DNA of 64,000 nt from Sclerotinia nivalis. Its lineage: Eukaryota > Ascomycota > Leotiomycetes > Helotiales > Sclerotiniaceae. The notes beneath the pieces were generated by a model. It was not told where the DNA came from and did no database searches. It was given only the letters and a program-made list of their open reading frames with translations. Both the position numbers and the translations under genes were made by a program. Location: NCBI GenBank assembly GCA_029531795.1, contig JAPEIS010000006.1, positions 2,170,001 through 2,234,000 on the forward strand. Direction: 5' to 3'. Shown here one piece after another: positions 23,038 to 32,775 of this stretch (position 1 is the first letter of the stretch; the number at the start of each line of letters is the position of its first letter).

Positions 23038-25049
23038 TACCTGCAAGGCATATTTCGACAAGCTTCATTGGCAACTGATTTGCTGCTGGTAATGTACTCA
23101 ATATTACCTGAGAAAAACCTTCGCGAGTAGAGTCGCTCGATTTTCATTTCCCAAACCCGACGACTAGGGTAATTTGATTGTCTAAGAGGTCGTGGGTCAA
23201 ACCGACAATTAAGGCAATCCTCGCGTCAAGGTCTTCAAGTTCCCGCTCAAACCTTGGCATATCGATTGCACCTTAACAAAAAAATTGCCGTAACTTCATC
23301 AGTAAGGAGCTCGTCCTAGCTGTAGTTTATCCGACACACCTGTCGTTGAATGCATCATCCAGCGTCTATCAATTTTCAACCCAATCACTTATTTCCAGCT
23401 CATGGTTTATTGGATGCAACATCACAACCTCCACATCGAATCTCGAAAATCGTTATGAAAGCAACTTAACATTCTTCGGCTACCGCTGTACATTCCAAAA
23501 CATCAGGGAAGGAACTTCAACTGAAGCAAATTACTCTTAAGATTGATGCAAGCTTCTCTCTTATCACGTCTTATCAAACGATATGAAAGACTTGACAAGT
23601 GGAAGTACATTATGTCTCCTATACTTAATGCCAGCCTCTCTGTTACAGAAACCTAAGCACCATGGTACAAAAGACTTGATTTCCTTAATTTAATCTACTG
23701 GTTACTCACGATTAGCTCAGAGTCATTACCAAGTGTGAGCACATTTACTTATTCGAATTCTAGGGGACCTTAACACTAACATTTTATAGAAACGGGACGC
23801 ATTGATTTGGATAATCTAGGAGAATGAATCCACATTACTACTTCAGTAGCTTTCTTCATCATAGTCTCGGTATGACTTGAACTACCACCAGGTTTTGAGG
23901 GAGAGGCCGCGCCTCTTCCATTCATTTTGAAACGGTCCTGAGCATGACCATATAAAAGGTTTATTTCCTCATCTGTACGTAGAGGGTGAGACGCATTGAC
24001 ACGGATATTCTTTCAGCATTTCATATCCAAGCCACTACTTCGGTAGCTTCAAATCAGCATTGTGTCTTAACTGATACAGTATTTATTCTTCTCTTAACGT
24101 CTGGGTATGACTCAAACTACCAACAGTACATCACTCGACTGTCCCTCGTCTAGGCACGACGTTAAACTAACACTTCACATTGACCAGGATATCTTTCAAC
24201 TTCCCATATCCAAGTCACTACTTCAGAAGCTACCTAAATATTCCAAAATCTGGTTGGTGTCAGCATCAGCCTAACAACAAATTTTATCCTGATGTCTGGG
24301 TACGACACAAACTGCCAATAAATTAAGCGTTTAGTCCGGGTACGACATGAATCTGCCACCGATGTCGATGGCAATCGACGCCGTTTTTCTCATTCTTCGA
24401 GTAGGACAGCAAAATCCACTTCACAGCCTTTCATGGTGCCAATCGCAATTGGTACCCAGATTTTTACCTTCTCTCTCGACAAAGCACCGGCTTCTACCAG
24501 TCTTCTCAATGACTTGCAGAAGTTCTCTGCAAGCATAGCTTGTCCCGAGTATGACGTTAAAGGGCTTATCCCCGCATGCACAGCGGCGGGACGAATTGAT
24601 CAAGGTTTCTCTTTAGAACCTAGGCCACTACTTTTGTAGCTTTCTCTGGACTTCCTGGTCTGGGTATGACATAAACTACCACAGGTTACCGGTTTCCGTG
24701 GTGTGACAACAGTCGACATCAACGTTTCAAATTTTCTAAACAGGAGCACATTATCACCTCTCACGACATAATGCCAGCTTTCCGGGACAACCTATCGGTT
24801 GTTTCTTATTTCTTTATTCCTTTACTAGCGACTGTTTACTAGAGGTGATCTGAAAAGAACTCTCACTTCCTCGCGTTCCTCACCATGTACTCAACATGGC
24901 CGAGATTTCCAACAGGCGTCTCCATTATCGCGCCAACGATTATCCTCCAGGTTTGATAATCGTCATATGGCGGAAATGGAGTCCTTCCCTGCAAGACACG
25001 AGACGAATTGGCTTGGATAATTCTGAGTCACTATCTACTTAGATAGCTT

Positions 25050-25729
25050 CTGATAGTGTGGTTTGGCGATGAGTTTGTCGTCATTTGCTCCACACTCCAA
25101 CATGTGAATTGGGTCGGGTATATTTGGCTTGGCTATACCTTTGGGTCTAATGCGTACCAACTGGATCCTCTTTTCTTGAGCATCCTTGCAGGGTCAAACA
25201 CGCAGGGCATTGCAAATGCTCGTCTTAACTGGCGGGCAATTATTTAATCTGGGTGTTACGATAATAGGATGTGGAGATCTTTCCAGCATAATGGGCCAGA
25301 ATATGTAGTGGTTCAGTAAGGAAACAAGTTTGTGGAGGATCTCTTTCCGGTAAATGGGCCATTAGATACAAACCAATAGTCAAATAAGAAAACTTGACTC
25401 ATGATTTTCTTCTACATATGTGATCACATACGTAGTTCCTTTTTCTCCTTGTCTTTTAGTTACTATAGAATAGCTACATAAAACGTTTCTGTGGTCAATG
25501 TAGTATCAACATATCACTTTGCATCAATCCAATGTTCATAGAAGTAATGTTGATTTATTTGGGCTCGAAAGTTCGAACCACGAGAATGTTGCATTTCATA
25601 AAGATAAGACATATATATACATGAACATGATAAACCATTTCGCCCGAAGCCCTTCCCGTTAATTTAGTCTAATATTTCATCCCAAAATGACATTATCATG
25701 TCTGCATTAGCACCCAGTGGTAAGTTGAT
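25050..25729. other. Intergenic, nothing recognised
   Basis: About 680 bases of AT-rich sequence run from the repeat field to the 3' end of the peroxidase gene. No coding or structural feature is supportable. Confidence 0.4.
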
Positions 25730-26743
25730 TTACATTGATACACCCCAATGTCCCATACGCTTAGCATGCGCGCCTGTACTTTCATTTCTTGGCATAATAA
25801 CCGCATCACTCAGGACCGAAGTAAGATTAGCAAGAACCTGCGTCACATACAAGATATCACTCAGAGAAACCTCCTGCTTTGGCTTCCTCCACCCAAGCTC
25901 CGTTGGTAATCGTTCATTTTCTACAAAATTACATTAGCACACACCATGAAAACTATGCATCCAAAATAAACTTACCAATCCAACTCTCAACTAATGTCCT
26001 ATTAGCAGTAACAGCATTTTTATCACCGAAAGCTATGATAGGCGCAGCCATTTCTCCAAGACTAAATGCTTGAGTTGTGGATGTGAAAGTGTAGTTTGGA
26101 TTTGTGGAGCGGGAGACGATTTGGCGGAAAAGTTTACTGTCGATTAGGTGTTGTGCGGTGAGTGTCTCGGAGGGCCAGTAGATTTTAGTTGTGTCGAAGA
26201 TTGTTTGGTTGAAGATGTGGTTGTTGCCGAAGTAGGCGTCTGAGCGACTTATGCTTGCATCGTGCTCTAAGACGTTGTGTCGGTTAAGATCGTCGCTTCA
26301 CGGGAAGATTAGTGATTGGTGCAAATGATGTGGTATAAACCAAACAGGGTATCAAGGAAGTTCTTACAGGGTGAAGAAAGTAGTATTGGGGTAGGCGGGA
26401 CTAGCGGGTACAGCTTGCTGAAACATGATAGACGCAAGGGATTTGTTGAAGTTGAGTCCATGGTTCAGACCCTTGACTACATTGTGTTCTGTGAGATTTC
26501 TACCATCGCGGGGAAGAAAACCATGGTTTGCTAATGTGTTCATCATAGGACATGGACCGCGGACTGTAATCCGTTAGTATCTTGCGACAGACGCAAAGTG
26601 GTGAAGGTTCTTAACATACAGTCAGTTGCTGTAGGTGCTATCCATTCGCCCTCGGTGTCGTTGGCGATGATATATTGTTGATAGTGAGCTCTGGCAGAGA
26701 CCAAGCCAAAGACTAGAGTGGTAGAAAGGACGTTAAGCTTCAT
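25730..26743 (-). CDS. Secreted heme-thiolate peroxidase (chloroperoxidase/peroxygenase family)
   Basis: Four exons (26743-26620, 26563-26368, 26295-25976, 25920-25730) with introns of 56, 72 and 55 nt give 276 residues. Residues 1-17 form a signal peptide (MKLNVLSTTLVFGLVSA). The proximal heme motif P-C-P is at about 45-47 (RGPCPMMNTLANHG), where Cys46 would be the heme thiolate ligand. The distal E-H-D motif is at about 117-119 (NRHNVLEHDASISR), with the acid-base Glu. EMAAPIIAFG lies further on. These are the signatures of the HTP family, secreted enzymes that use H2O2 to halogenate or oxygenate organic substrates. Several Asn-X-Ser/Thr sites suggest glycosylation. A 32-nt intron near the stop could give a slightly different C-terminus, but it is shorter than the usual fungal minimum. 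The substrate is unknown. Confidence 0.9.
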
Positions 26744-28845
26744 ATTGACTTATGATAGTGATTGTGATATGGAATTGAAATAGTGAAAAGAGAATGAGCT
26801 GTGGATGTTTTAATTTCTAGCAGCAGGTCTTGGGTATTTATGATAGAATTATTGTGTACGCATTCAAAGTTCACTGTATGTTACTGCTCGTCATATTGCA
26901 GGAATCCATCGTAGCACCGTCCAAGAAAACGATTTCGCACAAGGCAGAAAAAACAATCCTTCTTCGCACTGCCTGTGGTGCATTATTGTGGGTCAAAAAT
27001 CCCTGGATACCAAGTACCAGATCAATGCCGTCAACGACAGCTATCCGCAAGTGGAGTCTCGATTGAAGGGCCTTCGGATCTCGCATTCGGATTGCCCTAA
27101 TGTAAGGCTCGTACTCGCACCGAGACAGCCAATGGTGAACGAGGTATTCGCATGACAACGGGAAGAGCCAAGCGAAGCTTAAATGCACAGCTTTTTGATT
27201 GGATTGAAAGGACCATCTTAGTATTAATATTATGATTTCTTGAGCTGTGGTCACTTCAGATCTGCCGCATGATGCACCGCCTTATCTTCGTACTCGGATT
27301 CCCAAATTCGCATCAGGCATCAATCAACAGGAGGTTTGCAGCGTTGCAAATGTGGGGATTCTGATTGGTAGCTAGGAGAAAATGGAGAAAATGGCTTGGA
27401 TAGCATTGGGAACGATGTTTGATCTTCATGAATGCAAAAATAGATACCTATCATCCTCCATTAATCTTGACAAGTCACACCTTTCGTCATTCTTCCCTTT
27501 CTAGAATTTTTCATATTATCCTTATCATCCTAAAAGCAAGGACAAGACTTCATTCACAAAGAGAGACCTTGATTGCATTCCTCAGATAATAAAACCTATG
27601 TATCACACTTCTCGTGCTACCCAGCACGAAGATGGTTACCGACCAAGCCAACAACCCAAGCACTGAAAATCTAGAACACCAGTATTACCATCTCGCATTT
27701 TAGCTACCAAAATCGGACCTCGATATATTAATCTTCATAGGGCTCATCTATGAAAGCGAATATCTTCGACTCAAGTAAGTCATATCAGATGGTCAAATCA
27801 CGTGATTCTGGATATTTCGTCCCAGGCGGTGTAGATGTCTACTGCGCGGAAACGTCACATGCAGCCAGTTGGCAAATGTGTTTTAAGACTAGTGATGGTA
27901 TATGAACTTAGAGCGAGGTCAGTACAGTACTTACTACACGTGATATGGAGAAAATCGCCATGGTTGGTTGAGTATGATGCTTCACTTCCCATATCGGTCG
28001 ACAGTCGATATCCTTACCCGTCAACTAAACATACATCCGGACAACAGTACGGTAGCTATTCCCCCTGGTCACGTCACCATTTCCGTTGCACGAAGCCCTA
28101 CAGAAATGCGACTTCATAAACGATCATGTAGCAAAACTCGTCCTATAACTGATTTTCCGCAACATCAACAACCGACAACCAATCTCACCCACACAAAATA
28201 AGAAACAATAGATGCTTTCACCCAATTCCCCAGTTCACTACCCATCAATCCCCAAATACCTACCTCCAACTCTCACATTGGTCTATTCCCAAGTCCCACA
28301 GCCGCCTACCCCTGCATGCAAGCGCCCGTGCCTGTGCGCCGCCCAAAATAACCTTGAAGATCATGTACCGAGAAGTATTCCGTACCAATCATTCACGAAT
28401 CTCACAGGAAGTCTAGATTTTCGATAGATGATTGGGAGATGGATCCGGGGGTCTTCCCGTTTGATTGGAAGATGTGTATACAGGAGATGCACAAGCGGCA
28501 CGCCCCATCTTATCTGAATTACTGCGTTTGTTTCTCGAGCGTCTTCCTCATCGTTTCTGTTGGTTGGAGATATATTCAACTATTGAATGGTAGGCGATAT
28601 CAATATTTGATAGAAAACATTGGAAAGTATATCTACTTGTTGGAGTCCCCAATTCTTTTATTCTGTAGGATCGTCATTTTTGAGTTTGTTCTTGTTCTCA
28701 TTGTTCAGCTTTTTGTGCTTATCGTGGGGTATTCTTACCTAGTATCTTTCAGTCTCATCTTATACTCATTCCTTATTTTTATCTCAATACTATCACATTA
28801 ACGCACTCCTTTTTCTCCACTCTACAATCCTTTACAGCCGCAAAA
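26744..28845. other. Intergenic, nothing recognised
   Basis: About 2.1 kb separate two divergent genes. Short frames on both strands (26871-27254, 27835-28119, 28439-28801) lack protein-like composition, splice partners or recognisable motifs. The two ends hold the promoters of the peroxidase and of the membrane protein. Confidence 0.45.
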
Positions 28846-29597
28846 ATGGCAGGCCCATCCCCATCCCCAGAACCAAAACAACCCCTCACTATCGTCACCT
28901 CCTCCTTCCAAGAATTCACACCCGAATCCTCCCGCTCGCCCCCTCGTTCAACTATTGCTCAGCATGCCAACACAGCCTTCATAGCCATTAGCGCAGTTCT
29001 CGGCCTCGCTATCATGGCTACTTCAGCGGATGCACTCCACGTCTTCCATTCCACTCATCTAGGGGCCGACTTCCAGCTGCCAGTCTGGCCTAGGATTCTT
29101 GACATAAAACCTACGATTACCGGGGTCGTTTGTGGAGTTATTGTTTTCGTCATGAATTGTGTGGCACTTGTGGGGCAATTTGTTCCTGCTGTATGTTCCT
29201 ACCAAAGTTTCCCGGATTCTAGTCCAAAAGCTAATCGTCTATTTAACAGTTGAAGCGAAACCCCCTGTCTCTCCCCACTCTCATTCCGCTAGCCATCGCC
29301 CTCATCGCTGCAGCTGTCGGTGCAGCAATACCCTTTAATGCTCTAACTTCCTCAACGAGCTGGTCTGTTCAATCATGGAGTTGCCAATGGTCATACATCA
29401 GTACATCAACAGCTCCGCACTGGGGGACATTATGTTCGGAAAGTAGAGCTGCGGGAATTATGAGCGTGTGTGTGATTCCATTTGATGCGTTGGTAATAGC
29501 TTTGATACTAGCTTCGATAATGATGAGAGGGCAGAGCAATGCAGTTCAGCCTGAGGGACAGTGGGAGAGGAAAGGTAGTGCGGGAGACATGTCGTAA
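28846..29597 (+). CDS. Four-helix membrane protein, MARVEL-like topology, unknown function
   Basis: Two exons (28846-29190, 29250-29597) with a 59-nt intron (GTATGT...AACAG) give 230 residues. A Pro/Ser-rich cytosolic N-terminus of about 38 residues is followed by four hydrophobic segments: AFIAISAVLGLAIMATS, TGVVCGVIVFVMNCVALVG, LIPLAIALIAAAVGAAIPF and SVCVIPFDALVIALILASIM. The third and fourth are separated by a loop with two Cys (SCQWSY...LCSES). The C-terminus is short and polar. Topology resembles small fungal MARVEL-domain or uncharacterised integral proteins, but no diagnostic motif is visible. The pyrimidine-rich leader and CAAAAATGGC start context support the chosen start. Confidence 0.72.
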
Positions 29598-30360
29598 GGG
29601 GATTCGGCGAGGAGGGAGGTGAATGGATGATGGTCGTTTGGTTCGGAAGGCGGGTTGGGAATTTGAGCGAGGACATCGGCGCATTATTAGCGTTGAAAGG
29701 ATTGATGGATTGGATCTCTCTTATTGGGCACGGCTTTATGGATGGCTTTATTGTGGAATGACTCGATGTATTGAAATGATATCATATCACTATCTTAGGA
29801 CAGAAATGTGGGATTGTGAGTCAACTTACAGGATAAAATGTGTTTGGTAATATATTTTTGGTATGATTCTGCTTAAAAAAAAATTTCCTTGATGGAGTTT
29901 TGATGATCATCAAAGCTTGTCAGGTGCGAGTGAGTGGGAATGGAAAGTAGAGACGCGATTGGGTAATGGTCCTCTCGCATAGTACTCTATGAGTATACAT
30001 ACTGTACAAAATCTCATCGATTCATTCGTGCACTCTAAGTAGAGTGGAAATTTTGGGCCGTAGAGCTCACCAGAATAGGTTCACAGATACGATATTAGGT
30101 AATATTCACTGACAGTACATTGGATTGCGGCGGCTGTACGAAAAGTAGTTGCTACAAATGCTTGTCATTTATCGCAGCCTACAGTTCACATATCTATCTA
30201 TAAAGCAGCTCATATCTTGTCTATTCTGATAGTGGTAGCAATCTTAGTCTATGTATTTCTCTTTCAATATCTGGATCCATAGGCTAACGAAATCAGATTT
30301 ATCAGGGTAAGCCCGCTTCTGATAGTTCATCGGAATCTTCTGTGCCCTCGCTGTCTTCAT
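29598..30360. other. Convergent intergenic region
   Basis: About 760 bases separate the 3' ends of two converging genes. On the minus strand, immediately after the stop at 30361, there is an open acidic frame to about 30308 (discussed as a finding). Otherwise nothing is recognised. Confidence 0.45.
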
Positions 30361-32775
30361 TTACCGCTTTTCCTTCCCCTTTTGCTCTCCTTCTTCTGCC
30401 CTTTCTTTCGCTCTATCTTTCGCCCGTTCCTCCCTCTCTTCCAGCCCCTCCTCACCTATCGTCGCAACATCGCCCCTCCTCCCTTGACCTATCTTCACCG
30501 TGTCCGAAAACTTCACCCCCATGAAATTCCGCACATTCTTATCAATCCAAGCATCCTCCCAGTTCCTGAAGTCTTTATGTAACTTCAAACATCCTTTACG
30601 CTTGTCAATCACATGTTTCAGAGCCTCTTTCGCCGTTTCCTTGTATTTAGCTATCTGCTTGTCCCCCCATATTCTATAATCCTCATGTTTCTCGAAGCCT
30701 TTCATGAACATGCGGTGCAGGGAATTGCCTTTTACTGAGCGACGGAGTGTTCTGGTGGCCATCGACGTGGAGGCTTCGGGATTGCCCTGCTCTTTGAGAG
30801 CGAGGTCGCTTTGTGAGTTGATTCCTTTTCCGGTGGAGGAAATAGGGGTGTCAAAGCGTTTTAGATTCCGAGGTATTGGAAGAGATTCTTTGGTGGTATG
30901 TTCTAGCATCGGAAGACCACGTTCTTGTGAGTGGATGATTTCATCAATAGATTTATTGTTAAAAAGGGGGGAGGGCCTGGGTTTGGAAAAGGGCCCTGGG
31001 ACTTGGAAAGGAGGAGAAGAGTCTTTGGTGGCCGCTTCTGACATTGGAAGAGTGTGCTTTTGGGTTTCGTCATTGAAGTCATTGGAGGAGCTGGGCTTGT
31101 TAAAGTGCTCTAGAGGTCGAACAGATTGTGAAGAGTCTCGCGCGGTCTCTTCTGGAATTGGAGGAGGCCAATATCCTGCTTTTTGAAGCTCAAGTACAAG
31201 TACAAGTACCCTTTCTTGGGCCATCTTCATGCTTCTTGCCTTTTTCGAGTCATTTTCTATGATTGGCACAACAGATTTGACCGAGTCCGATTTAGTAATA
31301 GAGCAAGTGCGCACATGGGGGACATCGCTTGTCATTTGGTAGACTTGGTTCTCGAGGTCTTTCGTGCCATTTTTGTTACTGGTTCGCAGCATCGCCTCAA
31401 CATCCTCTCCCGGGCTATCTCCGACCAATGCTTTCAACGCTTCCTGTCTGTGCCATAAAATTAACTCATCGCTTGTCAATTCCATTGCAGCTTTCTTGGC
31501 CCTTTCGATTTTCTTGGCTTTTTCGAGTCTCTTGGCTTTTCCGGCTTTCTTGAGCTCAGCATCATTCATAGTTTGGCTCCACCTCCTCTTAAGCATAGCC
31601 GGTAATGCAACAGTCTTTCGACGTATAGATCTCAACGCCAAACGTCTGGGCTTTTCAGGAGGCGCCTTGAAAATCTTGTTTATGACAGAGATATCGTCAG
31701 TCACAGGCTCAGATTCTATGATCTCTCCATCTCTCTCCGACGAATACGAAATTTCAGTGTGAAAAGGTGGATCGGAATCACTGATGGCCACTGGTTCGCA
31801 GGGGGTGTTTTTCGACGTCTGGAGATCATTGCCGTCCACACATTGTTCGTTCCGCATACTAATATTAGGAACATTACCTTCAGAGATGGATCCTCCCATA
31901 TGTCTAAACCCTCTCCTTTCCTCTCTAAACCCATTTGCCTTCCCGCTCTTCATATCAATCGCGAGGGAGGACATTGAGTTTCCCCTAACCTCGCTTACTT
32001 GCTCGACCGGAACATTTCCCGAAGCAGTTGGGTCAAAGAATGGAAACACCTCAGGCTCATCGACCTCTTTAGTTCTTCCGCTCCCGAAGAGGCTAAACTT
32101 CGACCGCTTATACCAAGGGGAATCATTTTCATCCTTTTCCTCGTCCGTTTCGATATTATCTTCGTCGATGTCCTTGAAAGCATCCTCGGAACCATGCAAA
32201 AAAATTGGAAAGATTCCGCTTTTCTCCTCCTTGACTTCATCCCTCTCCTTTTCCTTGATATGATATGTCTCCTTCAACCTTCTTAACGTTCTCTGGCTTA
32301 TTTTTGAATCTTTGCGTTGGTTGATCTCGTACTTATCGGTGGCTTTCATGTCGTCGACAAAACTTTGATACTGATTAAGAAATGCCTGGTGGGCTCCCTC
32401 TTCCTTCTCTCCATTCTCCTTTCCTTCTCTTATGAATTTTCCCTCGGCATACTTTCGATGATCATAGACTTCGCCATTAGTGCCGATGTGATGTTCATTA
32501 AACTTCGCAAAGTCAGCAGTAGGAGTTTGTGAAAGATAATATTGGACGGTAATGTCCTGAATTCTCAATCTATCGGCCTCCGTTTGCGAAAACCGAGGGA
32601 AAAACGCATGTCTCTCCTGTTGCGTCATTTCGTTACTTTCTTTGACGATGGGATAATCAGTGTCTACCGCATTGAACATAAAAGGTGGTTCAGAAGACAA
32701 AGTATTATCCTTCATCGTTGGAGAGTCGAGGGGTTCGGAGCTTTTGCCCGATGACGAGTTTCGAAATCTGGCCAT
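30361..32775 (-). CDS. Large charged, mostly disordered protein of unknown function
   Basis: A single exon of 804 residues is read from MARFRNSSSGKSSE; an in-frame ATG 16 codons upstream (32823) is also possible. I do not recognise the family. The sequence is rich in Lys, Glu, Ser and Asp and largely low-complexity: acidic stretch DIDEDNIETDEEKDENDS, basic stretch KKAGKAKRLEKAKKIERAKK, and a C-terminal E/K/R run. One region looks more ordered: YRIWGDKQIAKYKETAKEALK through HKDFRNWEDAWIDKNVRNFMG. In the middle, about 30806-31169, three diverged 35-40 residue units each begin with PM/PI-x-E-x-[AT]-[TA]-[KR]-[DE]-S and end near F-x-[KT]-P. The length of the open frame makes it a real gene. A nuclear or scaffold role would be guesswork. 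Confidence 0.75.
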   Translation of the reverse strand: MARFRNSSSGKSSEPLDSPTMKDNTLSSEPPFMFNAVDTDYPIVKESNEMTQQERHAFFPRFSQTEADRLRIQDITVQYYLSQTPTADFAKFNEHHIGTNGEVYDHRKYAEGKFIREGKENGEKEEGAHQAFLNQYQSFVDDMKATDKYEINQRKDSKISQRTLRRLKETYHIKEKERDEVKEEKSGIFPIFLHGSEDAFKDIDEDNIETDEEKDENDSPWYKRSKFSLFGSGRTKEVDEPEVFPFFDPTASGNVPVEQVSEVRGNSMSSLAIDMKSGKANGFREERRGFRHMGGSISEGNVPNISMRNEQCVDGNDLQTSKNTPCEPVAISDSDPPFHTEISYSSERDGEIIESEPVTDDISVINKIFKAPPEKPRRLALRSIRRKTVALPAMLKRRWSQTMNDAELKKAGKAKRLEKAKKIERAKKAAMELTSDELILWHRQEALKALVGDSPGEDVEAMLRTSNKNGTKDLENQVYQMTSDVPHVRTCSITKSDSVKSVVPIIENDSKKARSMKMAQERVLVLVLELQKAGYWPPPIPEETARDSSQSVRPLEHFNKPSSSNDFNDETQKHTLPMSEAATKDSSPPFQVPGPFSKPRPSPLFNNKSIDEIIHSQERGLPMLEHTTKESLPIPRNLKRFDTPISSTGKGINSQSDLALKEQGNPEASTSMATRTLRRSVKGNSLHRMFMKGFEKHEDYRIWGDKQIAKYKETAKEALKHVIDKRKGCLKLHKDFRNWEDAWIDKNVRNFMGVKFSDTVKIGQGRRGDVATIGEEGLEEREERAKDRAKERAEEGEQKGKEKR

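Larger units (their letters stand above)
21371..25049. repeat. Field of diverged interspersed repeats
   Basis: A motif close to GTCTGGGTATGACATAAAC followed by TACCA recurs, diverged, at about 21371, 21664, 23864, 24099, 24148, 24294, 24334, 24542 and 24658. A second block, a short hairpin of the type ACTACTTCAGTAGCT, recurs at 23837, 24034, 24217, 24627 and, changed, at 25031. GGGACGCATTGA-like sequence often precedes the hairpin block. The copies form irregular units of about 110-170 bp in 23.78-25.05 kb. No protein is supportable. This looks like a mutated repeat array or nested remains of a repeated element. Confidence 0.6.

Noticed and set aside
26871..27254. Minus-strand 127-codon frame
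   Set aside because: Composition looks random, it lies in the promoter of the peroxidase gene, and no motif is present.
28439..28801. Plus-strand 120-codon hydrophobic frame just before the four-helix protein
   Set aside because: The hydrophobicity comes from T-rich promoter DNA; there is no splice link to the downstream gene and no family resemblance.
30704..31762. Several plus-strand frames opposite the large disordered gene
   Set aside because: They are antisense shadows of an 804-residue frame, whose codon pattern keeps the opposite strand partly open.
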